NCBI RefSeq assembly: GCF_002080415.1
Contig: NZ_CP020474.1
Coordinates: forward strand, 558,001-622,000
DNA: 64,000 nucleotides
Direction of reading: 5' to 3'
From: Roseovarius mucosus
Lineage (GTDB): Bacteria > Pseudomonadota > Alphaproteobacteria > Rhodobacterales > Rhodobacteraceae
Made by a program: the position numbers and the translations under genes. Position 1 is the stretch's first letter, and every line of letters begins with the position of its first letter. Below, piece by piece: positions 10,177 to 19,800 of the stretch. Under the pieces are notes generated by a model. That model was not told the origin of the DNA and did not search any database. It saw nothing but the letters and a program-made list of their open reading frames with translations.

Positions 10177-12137
10177 TCCGCAGGCACCCCCTGCGGCACC
10201 TTGCGCGCGCCCGCAGCCACCCGGTAGCGTCGGTCGCTGAGCGACAAGAACCCGCCAAGCGCCATCAGGATAGAGCCACCCCAAATCCAGTTTGCCAGTG
10301 GCTTGTAATAGCTGCGCACCGCCCAGCCCCCGCCAATCTGCGGATCACCGATGACAACATAGATGTCTCGCAAAAAGCCACTGTCGAGCGCCGCTTCGGT
10401 GGTTGGCATCTGCGCGACAGGGTATTCGCGTTTTTCAGGCGTCATGGTCGCGATTTCAACCCCATCCTTGGACAGCGTAAACGTCGACATCGTGGACAGA
10501 TAATTCGGGCCTTCCTCGTCGTGAACCTCGTCAAGGCGCAGCGTGTAGCCCGCAATGTCGAACTGATCACCGATCTTGAGAACGCGAATATCCTCTTGTT
10601 GCCAGGCCATCATCGCCGCGATACCGGCCATGGTCACGCCAAGGCCACCATGCGCCACCGCTTTGCCCCAATCGGCCCGCGGCAACCGCGTAAGGCGCGA
10701 CAAACGCCCGTCTCCGCGCCCGGTGCGCGACCAAAGATCAACCGCAGCGCCCCCAATCAGCCACGCCGCAAGAAACAGCCCCACCGGACCAAGCGCCGAA
10801 CGCCCGGTCTGCATCGCCCAAGCAAGTGCGCCAATCGCCAAGGCGAGCGCAAACGCCGGGGCCAGTTGCCGAATGACCCGGCCCAACGTGGCCCGCTTCC
10901 ACGGCAGCATCGCCCCCACCGGCAGAACCAGCCCAAGCGCCACCATGAAGGGGGTAAAGGCCGCGTTAAAAAACGGCTCGCCAACCGACAGTTTGCGATC
11001 AAACAACATCTCGGCGATCAGCGGCCAGATGGTGCCGATAAAGACCACAAAACACGCCACCGCCAAAAGCAGGTTGTTGAGGACGAGCGCGGATTCGCGG
11101 CTGACAAGGCTGAACACGCCCTTGGCCTGCATCACCCCCGCCCGCGCCGCAAAGAGCGTGAGCGCGCCAGCCATGAACACCGCAAGAATCGCCAGCAAGA
11201 ACACGCCGCGCTCCGGGTCAGTGGCAAAGGCATGCACCGAGGTCAGAACGCCCGACCGGGTGATAAAGGCACCAACCATCGAGAACCCGAATGCAATGAT
11301 CGCAAGCAGGATCGTCCAGCTTTTCAGGCTTTCGCGCTTTTCCACCACGATTGCGGAATGCAGCAGGGCTGCGGCAATAAGCCAAGGCATGAAACTGGCG
11401 TTTTCAACCGGGTCCCAGAACCAGAACCCGCCCCAACCCAATTCGTAATAGGCCCACCAAGACCCAAGCCCGATACCGATTGTCAGGAAAATCCAGGCCG
11501 CCAGCGTATAGGGCCGCACCCACCGCCCCCAGGCCGCATCTACCCGCCCCTCGATCAACGCCGCCACGGCAAAGGAAAAGGTCATCGAAAGACCGACATA
11601 GCCAAGATAGAGGAACGGCGGATGAAAGGCCAAGCCCGGGTCTTGCAAGAGCGGGTTCAAGTCCTGCCCGTTGAAGGGCGGCACCGCCATGCGCAAAAAC
11701 GGGTTCGACGTCAGAAGGATAAAGAGGAAAAACGCCACACCCACCATGGCCTGCACGCTCAGCACCCGCGCGCGCAGCGACGGCGGCAGATTAGAGCCGA
11801 ACCACGCCACCGCTGCGCCAAACAGCGTCACGATCAACACCCAAAGCAGCATCGACCCTTCGTGATTACCCCAGACACCGGTAATCTTGTAAAGCATCGG
11901 CTTATCCGTGTGGCTGTTGAGCACCACAAGACGCAGCGAGAAATCCGAGATCACAAAGGCCCATGTGAGCGCGGCAAAGGACACAGCCGTCAGCATGAAC
12001 TGAAGTGTGGCTGCGGGTTCGGCAAGGGCCATCCAGCCCGGCCAGCGTTTATAGGCGCCAATCAAGGGGATGGTGGCCTGAACACAGGCCACCAGAAAGG
12101 CGAGGATGAGGGCGAAGTGACCGAGTTCTGTAATCAT
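10173..12137 (-). CDS. ccmF: Heme lyase CcmF
   Basis: Integral membrane component of the System I cytochrome c heme lyase that takes heme from CcmE. The WWD-type domain is seen as WGGFWFWDPVENASFMPWL, with the conserved HDDKPxxYKITGVWGNHEGSMLLWV-like region near residue 80 and many membrane helices. The ATG at 12135-12137 (MITELGHFALILAF) gives 654 residues, matching the family; an earlier in-frame start would add a 31-residue non-homologous tail. It lies 74 bases after the holin gene, which separates it from ccmE. Confidence 0.95.
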   Translation of the reverse strand: MITELGHFALILAFLVACVQATIPLIGAYKRWPGWMALAEPAATLQFMLTAVSFAALTWAFVISDFSLRLVVLNSHTDKPMLYKITGVWGNHEGSMLLWVLIVTLFGAAVAWFGSNLPPSLRARVLSVQAMVGVAFFLFILLTSNPFLRMAVPPFNGQDLNPLLQDPGLAFHPPFLYLGYVGLSMTFSFAVAALIEGRVDAAWGRWVRPYTLAAWIFLTIGIGLGSWWAYYELGWGGFWFWDPVENASFMPWLIAAALLHSAIVVEKRESLKSWTILLAIIAFGFSMVGAFITRSGVLTSVHAFATDPERGVFLLAILAVFMAGALTLFAARAGVMQAKGVFSLVSRESALVLNNLLLAVACFVVFIGTIWPLIAEMLFDRKLSVGEPFFNAAFTPFMVALGLVLPVGAMLPWKRATLGRVIRQLAPAFALALAIGALAWAMQTGRSALGPVGLFLAAWLIGGAAVDLWSRTGRGDGRLSRLTRLPRADWGKAVAHGGLGVTMAGIAAMMAWQQEDIRVLKIGDQFDIAGYTLRLDEVHDEEGPNYLSTMSTFTLSKDGVEIATMTPEKREYPVAQMPTTEAALDSGFLRDIYVVIGDPQIGGGWAVRSYYKPLANWIWGGSILMALGGFLSLSDRRYRVAAGARKVPQGVPAE

Positions 12138-12211
12138 GTCCCGAATATAGGACAGGAGCACGCTCTGGCCAATCGCAATCGACGCCAATACTGGACCACA
12201 TTGTCGCGGGC

Positions 12212-12778
12212 TCAGCCCCGCCGCCGCCATTCCGCCAGCGCCGGATTGTCGGTCGGCGTCAAAGCCGTCAGCGCCAGATCTGCGTCCCCGCCGTTGTCCG
12301 CCACACCGGGGCTAGAGGGGTTGAGCGCGCGCAGGGTTCGGATGCTCTCGGCCACATGCGGTGCACGGGCGACGGTGCTGGCAATCGAGCGTTGAAAATC
12401 CTGCCCCTTGGCCTGATAGCGCGCGCCGAAATAGAAACTGACAATCGCCCCCAACAACCACCAAAGCGGCTCTGGCACCAGCGCAAGCCCCGCCATGCGT
12501 TCGCCAAACCACAGCGGATCAACCATCGCCGCCACAAAAAGACCAATCGTGCCAAGCGCCATCGCCGGGCGCGGAATGCGATTGAGACCGTCAATGATGC
12601 GGTCAAACAGCCCCCGGTTCTCCAGACGGAACTCGCCCGCCATCTGCTCGAGCGCCGCGCGCTGCGTCTCGATACTGCGCTGGTCGGCGGCCTCGGCATT
12701 GACGCGAAACACTTCGGCGGTCTCGCGCACCACATTGGCCCCGCTGCCAAAGAGCGCGCGCAAGATATCCATCACCAT
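12212..12778 (-). CDS. Holin family protein, likely GTA release
   Basis: A 188-residue protein with a charged N-terminal half and two or three membrane segments between about residues 70 and 122 (AMALGTIGLFVAAMV, then LALVPEPLWWLLGAIVSFYFGARY), followed by a soluble tail. It resembles the holins that let the endolysin cross the inner membrane during GTA release in Rhodobacter. Its ATG overlaps the endolysin stop by 7 bases and follows GAGGATC. The pairing with a GH108 endolysin is the main support for function. Confidence 0.75.
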   Translation of the reverse strand: MVMDILRALFGSGANVVRETAEVFRVNAEAADQRSIETQRAALEQMAGEFRLENRGLFDRIIDGLNRIPRPAMALGTIGLFVAAMVDPLWFGERMAGLALVPEPLWWLLGAIVSFYFGARYQAKGQDFQRSIASTVARAPHVAESIRTLRALNPSSPGVADNGGDADLALTALTPTDNPALAEWRRRG

Positions 12779-13380
12779 GCGCTGATCCTCGCGTTGAATT
12801 GAGCCTGACTCAGATGAAAGCGCGGCGAGATGAACACTTCGGCCCGCTTGATCCAGCCGCCTTTACCCCCCGTGCGACTGCGCGCGAATTTGCGACTTTC
12901 CGGGCGGGCATCGGCAAGGCGCAGGTAATAATTGCGCCGCGCAATGCCATAAGCATCGGCAATATGATCCGGGGCCGCCTTGGCTGCGGCCTCTGCCGCC
13001 GCCGCAGTTTGCGGCCCGATCACGCCGTCCACCTCGATCTCCTGCCCCATCTCACGCAAGAGCCGTTGCAGAATCTTGACCGCATTGGACCCGGCGTTGA
13101 CATACATATCGAAGACACTCGGCCGCAGGCTCTGAGGAAGCCGCGCGATGCCCGGACGCTGATAGTAGTGGTCGATGAACAGCGACACCGCCTGATCCCG
13201 CGTCAACGCCCGGACGTCCAAGGCATCCACCACGCCATCGCGCGTCAGGTCCAGCCCCAAGCGCCGCATCGTATGAATTGTCACGCCAAAATTCGTTGCA
13301 CCGCCGGGATCGTCAGGATCATCCACATAGCCGCCTTCACGCGCGACGATCTCTTGCGCTATCTGTTCAACAGTTTGCAT
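12772..13380 (-). CDS. Holin-associated N-acetylmuramidase (GH108 endolysin)
   Basis: Peptidoglycan hydrolase of 202 residues. The GH108 signature is present: EGGYVDDPDDPGGATNFGVT at residues 15-34, where the glutamate is the catalytic residue. A C-terminal peptidoglycan-binding-like segment follows (VDGVIGPQTAAAAEAAA). No signal peptide is visible, so export must depend on the overlapping holin. In R. capsulatus a similar endolysin/holin pair lyses the producing cell to release GTA particles. It sits between ccmE and ccmF with a 139-base gap after ccmE. Confidence 0.82.
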   Translation of the reverse strand: MQTVEQIAQEIVAREGGYVDDPDDPGGATNFGVTIHTMRRLGLDLTRDGVVDALDVRALTRDQAVSLFIDHYYQRPGIARLPQSLRPSVFDMYVNAGSNAVKILQRLLREMGQEIEVDGVIGPQTAAAAEAAAKAAPDHIADAYGIARRNYYLRLADARPESRKFARSRTGGKGGWIKRAEVFISPRFHLSQAQFNARISAW

Positions 13381-13506
13381 CCGCTTGCCGCCTTCTTCCG
13401 AGGAATACGAGCCTCAGCATCGGAACCAAGCGTTAACGCCACCCTTTTTCAGCGCGCGCACCGGCCTTGCATGACCGGCGGATGTCTTTGGAAAACTTTC
13501 AAATAG

Positions 13507-13535
13507 GCCGGTGGCAGCCTTAGCTGCCGTCCGGC
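13507..13535 (-). terminator. Hairpin at the ccmE end
   Basis: GCCGG plus GGCAGC pair with GCTGCC plus CCGGC (small asymmetric bulge) around a CTTA loop that includes the ccmE stop. On the minus strand it is followed by CTATTTGAAAGTTTT, a weak U-tract. It could reduce read-through from argC-ccmE into the lysis genes. Confidence 0.45.
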
Positions 13536-13966
13536 TCCTGATAGACGCCCTGCGCCTTGAGCGCGTCAACCACTTCCTTGGGCATGTACGTCTCGTCATG
13601 TTTGGCGAGGATCTCGGTGGCGACAAAGATCCCGTCGCGGTAACTGCCGGTGCCGACCATGCCCTGATTTTCCTCGAAAAGATCAGGCAGAACGCCACGA
13701 TAGGTCACAGCCACCACACCATTGCCATCGGTCACGTTAAACCGGATAGTCTCGCTCTCGCCACGCTTGAGACTGCCTTCTTCTACCAGCCCACCGATGC
13801 GGAACACTTCCGACGGGCTGGGCGGTTCGGCCAACACCTGCGTGGGCGAACGAAAGAAGTTGATACCGTCCCGCATGCCATAGCCAATCAGGGCCGTGGC
13901 CATCACAAGCGCCACAGCAGCTATCGCGATGATTTGAACGCGGCGCTTTTTCTTGAGCGATTTCAT
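13520..13966 (-). CDS. ccmE: Heme chaperone CcmE
   Basis: Periplasmic OB-fold chaperone that binds heme covalently and delivers it to CcmF. At 148 residues it has an N-terminal anchor helix (VQIIAIAAVALVMATALIGYGM) and the heme-binding His123 in LAKHDETYMP. The ATG at 13964-13966 is chosen because AAGGGTG lies six bases upstream; a GTG nine bases earlier is possible but not spaced for it. It starts 11 bases after the argC stop. Confidence 0.96.
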   Translation of the reverse strand: MKSLKKKRRVQIIAIAAVALVMATALIGYGMRDGINFFRSPTQVLAEPPSPSEVFRIGGLVEEGSLKRGESETIRFNVTDGNGVVAVTYRGVLPDLFEENQGMVGTGSYRDGIFVATEILAKHDETYMPKEVVDALKAQGVYQEPDGS

Positions 13967-13977
13967 CGGTGTCACCC

Positions 13978-15006
13978 TTACGGAAAGACCGGGGCAAGCA
14001 TCAGCCCCGTGGTCTCAGGCTCAGATAACATCAGATTTGCGTTTTGCAACGCCTGCCCGCTGCTACCTTTTGTCAGATTATCCAGCGCGGCAATCACTAT
14101 CGCCCGTCCCGCGCGCCGATCCGCCACCACGCCGATATGACAGAAATTGCTGCCGCGAATGTGCCGCGTGCTCGGGGTTTCGCCCATCGGCAGAACCACA
14201 ACAAACGGCTCATTGGCATAGGCCGCCGCCAGCGTGGCATGAATCTGCGCCGCCTCCCCCCGGACATAGCCAGTGGCGAGAATCCCGCGATTGGCGGGGA
14301 TTAGATGCGGGGTGAACTGTATTTCGACAGGGCGTCCGGCCAGAGCGGAAAACTCTTGATCGAACTCACCCAGATGCCGATGCGTGCCGCCCACCGAATA
14401 GGCGTGATAGCCCTCAGACAATTCCGCATGCAGCAGATTTTCCTTAAGACTGCGCCCCGCGCCCGACACGCCGCATTTGAGGTCAAGGATGATCTCATCC
14501 AGATCAATTACCCCGGCAGAGATCAGCGGGCGCAGGATATACTGCCCCGTCGCCGCGTTGCACCCGGTGCCCGCCACCAACCGCGCGCTGCGGATATCCT
14601 CGCGGTAAAACTCGGTCAGACCATAGACCGCCTCTTGCTGCACCTCTGGCGCGGCATGCGGATTGCCATACCATTTCTCATAGGCAGCCGGATCACGCAG
14701 CCGGAAATCCGCCGAGAGATCGACAATCTTCAGATCGCGCGGCAGGTTTGCAATCACCTCTTGGCTGGTCTTATGCGGCAAGGCGCAGAAACACAGATCA
14801 ATGCCCGAGAAATCAATCTCCTCGATGGTGACAAGATCGGGCAGGTCGAGATGCCGCAAATGTGGAAACACCTGCCCCATGCTTTGCCCCGCCTTGGAAT
14901 TGGCGGCCAATGCGGTGATCCGCATATTGGGATGGGTGGCGATCAGCCGGACAAGCTCGGCCCCGGTGTAGCCAGAGGCACCCAGAATGGCGATGTTATG
15001 GGTCAT
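13978..15006 (-). CDS. argC: N-acetyl-gamma-glutamyl-phosphate reductase
   Basis: NADPH-dependent third step of arginine synthesis. The 342-residue protein starts with the Rossmann motif [15 protein letters not shown], and the catalytic cysteine is Cys149 in [12 protein letters not shown]. The motif [17 protein letters not shown] is typical of the family. It precedes ccmE closely on the same strand, an arrangement common in this family of bacteria, so arginine and cytochrome genes probably share a transcript. Confidence 0.97.
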   Translation of the reverse strand: MTHNIAILGASGYTGAELVRLIATHPNMRITALAANSKAGQSMGQVFPHLRHLDLPDLVTIEEIDFSGIDLCFCALPHKTSQEVIANLPRDLKIVDLSADFRLRDPAAYEKWYGNPHAAPEVQQEAVYGLTEFYREDIRSARLVAGTGCNAATGQYILRPLISAGVIDLDEIILDLKCGVSGAGRSLKENLLHAELSEGYHAYSVGGTHRHLGEFDQEFSALAGRPVEIQFTPHLIPANRGILATGYVRGEAAQIHATLAAAYANEPFVVVLPMGETPSTRHIRGSNFCHIGVVADRRAGRAIVIAALDNLTKGSSGQALQNANLMLSEPETTGLMLAPVFP

Positions 15007-15101
15007 TGTGACCTCACTTTCAGATAGCTTGAGAATATTTCAATTCAGGCCACGCCACAAGGCGGCGTCATGCCTGCGACAGCCGTAAAATCCGGCACGG
15101 C

Positions 15102-15914
15102 TCAGGCCGCAGAGAACTTGATTTCTCGTCGCAAGAACTGCGTCGCCCGGCTCGACACCCGCTTGGGATCACCGGTGGTCAAGAATGCGGCCTCAGCGCC
15201 CGCCCCGATCTTGTCTGGATGCCGCCCCAGATAATCGGCAAGGCTCGACGCCACCAGATTGGGCTGCGAATAAACCGCCACATCGGGGCCAAGCGCGTCC
15301 TGAAACACCTCTTGCACCAGCGGATAATGCGTGCAGCCCAGAACCGCCGCTTCGGGATGCGGCATCTTGCGCTTGAGCGCGTCAACATGGCTGCGCACCA
15401 GCGCTTCGGCTAGGATCATGTCGCCGTCTTCGATGGCATCGACCACGCCGCCACAGGCCTGCGCCTCGACATCGACACCGATGGCGCGAAACGCCAATTC
15501 GCGTTGAAACGCCCGGCTGCGCACCGTCGCAGGCGTGGCAAAGAGCGCCACGTTTTTCACAGCCACTTCGCGCGGCGGGGAATTGTCGCCCCATTGCCGC
15601 TCGGTCAGCGCCTCGATCAGCGGCACAAAGACCCCCAGAACCCGCTTGTCACGCGGCACCCAGGATTCTTGCATCCGCCGCAGCGCCGCCGCCGAGGCGG
15701 TGTTGCACGCAAGAATAACCAGATCGCAACCCGCCGCAAAAAGCCGCTCTACCGATGACGTGGTCAGATCATAGATGTCATCGGCATCGCGCACGCCATA
15801 AGGCGCATGGGCGTTATCGCCCAGATACACAAGAGGCACCTCCGGAAGGCGCTTGCTCACCGCATCCCACACCGTCAGGCCACCCAGCCCGCTGTCGAAA
15901 ATTCCTACCGCCAT
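15102..15914 (-). CDS. murI: Glutamate racemase
   Basis: Makes D-glutamate for peptidoglycan. The two active-site cysteines are Cys70 in LACNTASAA and Cys194 in LGCTHYPL; the N-terminus has [12 protein letters not shown] and the [11 protein letters not shown] motif. The length of 270 is normal. It begins 18 bases after the acyltransferase stop, so those two genes look co-transcribed. Confidence 0.96.
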   Translation of the reverse strand: MAVGIFDSGLGGLTVWDAVSKRLPEVPLVYLGDNAHAPYGVRDADDIYDLTTSSVERLFAAGCDLVILACNTASAAALRRMQESWVPRDKRVLGVFVPLIEALTERQWGDNSPPREVAVKNVALFATPATVRSRAFQRELAFRAIGVDVEAQACGGVVDAIEDGDMILAEALVRSHVDALKRKMPHPEAAVLGCTHYPLVQEVFQDALGPDVAVYSQPNLVASSLADYLGRHPDKIGAGAEAAFLTTGDPKRVSSRATQFLRREIKFSAA

Positions 15915-15932
15915 GTCCCGCGTCCAGTGCCG

Positions 15933-16796
15933 TTATTCGAACTCGAACCCGATTTCAGAGGCAACAATCGGGCTTGGAGACAATTCATATGTCTTGGCGC
16001 GCAGGAATGCCATGAGGGATTTTGTATCGCCTGCATATTGCGCCAGCGTGCTGCGCGGAATGGGATCACCCACCACCACGCGCACCGGCGTATCCACCCG
16101 CTTGCGGAATTCCTTGATCAAAAGCCCCATGCGCAGCGTCACATGCAGATGGCTGGCCAGTTGAAAGAGGCGGCTGGTGTGACCGTCGAAATAAACCGGC
16201 ACCACAGCGGCTTGGCTTTTGGCGATCATCTTGGCGGTAAATCCACGCCAGCCGGGGTCCATCGGGCGCGAAAACGGCTTGGCCGCCGTGCTGACGGTGC
16301 CGCCCGGAAAGATGCCGATAGCCCCCCCCTGCCCCAGATAATCAAGCGCCGTCTTGCGGGTGGCCAAATTAAGCGCGACCGCTTCCTTGGTCTCGTCGAA
16401 ACTGATCGGCAGGATGACCTTGTTCAGATCCTCGGCCTTGCGAAAAATCTGATGCGCCAGAATGCGGAAATCACCGCGCGTCTGGCTCAGGATATGGCCC
16501 ATCATCAACCCGTCAAGAATGCCGTAAGGGTGATTGGCAATCAGCACCAAAGGCCCCTCTTTCGGGATATTCGACAGACTGCCCCCCACCACATCCAGCG
16601 TGAGCCCATAGCGCTCGACGATCACTTCCCAGAAATCGCGACCCTGCAAAACCTCGGTCTCATAGCCTGCCGCGCGCTTGATCAGTTCGATCCGCCCGGT
16701 CAGGTTTTCCATCGTGCGGATCAGCGCCCGCCCGCTCTTGGTCTGAGCAGAATAGGAATAAGAAATGTCACGGGCGATTTGGGGGTCTTGGCGCAT
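15933..16796 (-). CDS. Lysophospholipid acyltransferase family protein
   Basis: PlsC-like acyltransferase of 287 residues. It carries the HX4D catalytic motif as NHPYGILD (His89, Asp94) and the substrate-binding IFPGGTVST near residue 160. The pattern fits 1-acylglycerol-3-phosphate or lyso-lipid acyltransferases; an ornithine-lipid OlsA-type role is possible but cannot be told apart here. The ATG follows GAGGATCGCCT. Three CGTGAC repeats lie in its upstream gap. Confidence 0.82.
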   Translation of the reverse strand: MRQDPQIARDISYSYSAQTKSGRALIRTMENLTGRIELIKRAAGYETEVLQGRDFWEVIVERYGLTLDVVGGSLSNIPKEGPLVLIANHPYGILDGLMMGHILSQTRGDFRILAHQIFRKAEDLNKVILPISFDETKEAVALNLATRKTALDYLGQGGAIGIFPGGTVSTAAKPFSRPMDPGWRGFTAKMIAKSQAAVVPVYFDGHTSRLFQLASHLHVTLRMGLLIKEFRKRVDTPVRVVVGDPIPRSTLAQYAGDTKSLMAFLRAKTYELSPSPIVASEIGFEFE

Positions 16797-16841
16797 AGGC
16801 GATCCTCGGCTGAGTCGCGTTTCATAGAGTTATGCGACAGA

Positions 16842-16871
16842 CGTGACCAGATCACGTGACATTATCGTGAC
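16842..16871. promoter_or_regulatory. Triple CGTGAC direct repeat
   Basis: CGTGAC occurs at 16842, 16855 and 16866 (GTCACG on the minus strand), spaced 13 and 11 bases, roughly one helical turn. The middle copy is part of the palindrome TCACGTGA. All lie in the 77-base gap upstream of the acyltransferase gene, so an operator is plausible; the regulator is unknown. Confidence 0.35.
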
Positions 16872-16873
16872 AC

Positions 16874-19800
16874 CTATTCTGCAGCCTGTGCCATTTCCGT
16901 TCCGCCCGATCGGATGACCGCCAATAGCTCTGTGCGCCGGGTTGCGGCCTTGGCGGCGTTACCCTCCTTGACCGGGCCAAACCCCCGGATCGACAAGGGC
17001 AAAAGCGCCAGCGCTATGATCGCGTCCCGGGTCTGCGCCGTCAGCTTGGGCAGAACCTCGGCCATATCAAGCTCGTATTGCACAATCAAAGCCCGCTCCA
17101 TCCGCCGCTCTGCGGTGCGGCCAAAAGGATCAAGCGGCGTGCCACGCAACCCCTTGAGCCGCGCCAATACGCCAAAGGCCCGCAGGATGCCGGAACCGAA
17201 TTCGCGCTTCTTCGGTCGCCCGTCGCTGCCCATCTTGGACAACATCGGCGGGGCAAGGTGGAATTTCAGCGTGAAATCGCCACCAAATTCGGCGCGCGCC
17301 TTTTGCGCCGTCTCCAGATGCAGCCGCGCCACCTCGTATTCGTCCTTATAGGCCAAAACCTTGTGATAGCCTTGCGCCACCGCGTCCTTGACCCCCTCAT
17401 CGGTGATCCCATCAAGCAGGCGCAGATACCGTCGCGCCAAACGCTTGCTTTGATAGGCGGTCAGATGCGCCACGCGATAATCGATCCGCTCCGCCAGCGT
17501 TTTTGGCTTGGCGACAACCTTGGGCGTCAACAGTTTCTCAACCTCCGCCGGATAGAGCGCCGCCCAACGGCCCACCTCGAACGCCCGCAGATTGGCATCC
17601 ACCGCCGCCCCATTCAGGCGAATGGCCTCGGTGATGGCGTCATGGCTGAGCGGGATCAAACCCCGCTGCCACGCAGCACCAAAGATCATCATGTTGGAAT
17701 AGATCGAATCCCCCATCACGGCCTTGGCCAGATCCGAGGCGTCGAACATCTGCACCGCGTCACGCAACCGCGCCTCTAGCGCCAGACGCAACCGGTCGGC
17801 AGGCAGGGTGAATTCCGTGTTGCGGGTAAAATCACCGGTGATGATCTCGTGGCTGTTCACCACTGCCCCGGTGCGGCCCGCCCGCGTCAAGCCCAAGGTC
17901 TTGGCCCCGGCAGAGACCACCAGATCGCCCCCAATCAGCGCGTCGCATTCGCCCGTCGCCACGCGAATGGCGCTGATATCACCGGGATTTTCGGCCAGCC
18001 GACAATGGATATGCACCGCCCCGCCCTTTTGCGCGAGACCGGCCATTTCCATCATGCCCGCCCCCTTGCCATCAATCTGCGCCGCCTGCGCCATCACCGC
18101 GCCGATGGTCACAACCCCGGTGCCACCCACCCCGGTGATGACCACATTATAGGTCCCGTCAATCGCGGGCAGCGCGGGGGCTGGCATCTCGGGCAGGGTC
18201 ACTTCGGCGGTGCTGTCTTTGCGGATCTTCGCGCCTTCCACCGTCACGAACGACGGGCAAAACCCCTTGAGGCAAGAAAAATCCTTGTTGCAGCTCGATT
18301 GATCAATCGCCCGCTTGCGGCCCAGTTCGGTTTCCACCGGCACAATCGAAACGCAATTCGATTGCACCCCGCAATCACCGCAGCCCTCGCAGACATCGGT
18401 ATTGATGAACACGCGACGATCCGGATCAGGAAACTTGCCCCGCTTGCGGCGGCGGCGTTTTTCAGCGGCGCAGGTCTGGATATAGAGGATGACACTCACC
18501 CCCTCGATGTCCGCCAATCGCTCCTGCACCGCCATAAGATCAGATCGCTCTGAAAATTCAACACCTTGCGGGAAAGACTTAAGGTCAACGTCCTCTTTTT
18601 CGTCATAGACGACAGCCAGATGTTGCACCCCCATGGCGCGCAGTTCGGCGGCAATACGCGGGGCATTCAGCCCGCCTTCATTCGGTTGCCCGCCGGTCAT
18701 CGCCACGGCATCGTTGTAAAGGATCTTATAGGTGATCGTCGTGCCCGCGGCCAAAGCCGCGCGAATGGCCTGCACGCCCGAATGGTTATAGGTGCCGTCG
18801 CCAAGGTTCTGGAACACATGTTTGCGCGTCGAAAACGGCGCCTCGCCGATCCAATTTGCCCCCTCGCCGCCCATATGGGTAAATCCGGTCGTCTCGCGGT
18901 CCATCCACTGCACCATGTAGTGACAGCCGATCCCGGCATAAGCGCGCGCGCCTTCGGGCAACCGGGTCGAGGTGTTATGCGGGCAGCCTGAACAGAAATA
19001 GGGCAGACGGGTTGCAATCTCGGCCGCGTTGTCATTGCGCCGCGCCTCGCTCAGCGCCTCCAGCCCGGCCTTGATCCGGTCGGTGCCGCGCCCCTCTTCG
19101 ATCAGGATACCGCCCAGCTTTTCCGCGATCCATATGGGATCAAGCGCGCCGCGCGTCGGGAACAGCTCTTCGCGGTGCATGCCACCTGCGCCGCCCTTGT
19201 ACCAGCCATAGACACGCCGCCCGCGCCGGTCGTCAAAGATCGCCTCTTTGATCTGCACCTCGATCAGCTTGCGCTTTTCCTCAACCACCACGATCAGGTC
19301 GAGCCCCTCGGCCCAGTCGTGAAACCCCTGCATGTCGAGCGGAAAGACCTGCCCCACCTTGTAGGTCGTGATCCCCAACCGCTCCGCCTCTGCCGCATCA
19401 ACCCCCAAAAGATCGAGCGCATGCACCAGATCAAGCCAGTTCTTGCCCGCCGCGACAAAACCGATCTTGGCCCCCGCTTTGCCCAACACGCGCTTGTCCA
19501 TGCCATTGGCACGCGAAAACGCCTCGGCGGCAAAGCGTTTGAAATCAATCATGCGCGTTTCTTGCGCATGCGGCGTGTCGATCAGGCGTATGTTCAGCCC
19601 GCCCTCTGGCATCGGCAAATCGGGCGTCACAAGCTGCACCCGGTCCGGTCGGCCATCCACAACCGATGTCGCCTCGACCGTGTCTTTCATCGTCTTGAGA
19701 CCCACCCAGACCCCGGCAAAGCGGCTGAGCGCATAGCCGTAAATGCCATAGTCCAAGATCTCCTGCACCCCCGCCGGGCTGACCACCGGCATATAGGCAT

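Noticed and set aside
8620..10227. Plus-strand frame of 535 codons running from the RTX gene into ccmH
   Set aside because: Out of frame with the RTX gene and antisense to enoyl-CoA hydratase and ccmH; no domain visible.
10092..12395. Long open frame of 767 codons on the plus strand
   Set aside because: It lies antisense to ccmF and ccmH, its translation is rich in R, H, P and Q with no recognisable fold, and high-GC codon bias commonly leaves such frames open.
12212..13380. Prophage remnant
   Set aside because: Only a holin and endolysin are present, with housekeeping genes directly on both sides and no integrase, capsid or att repeats; a GTA-release cassette explains it better.
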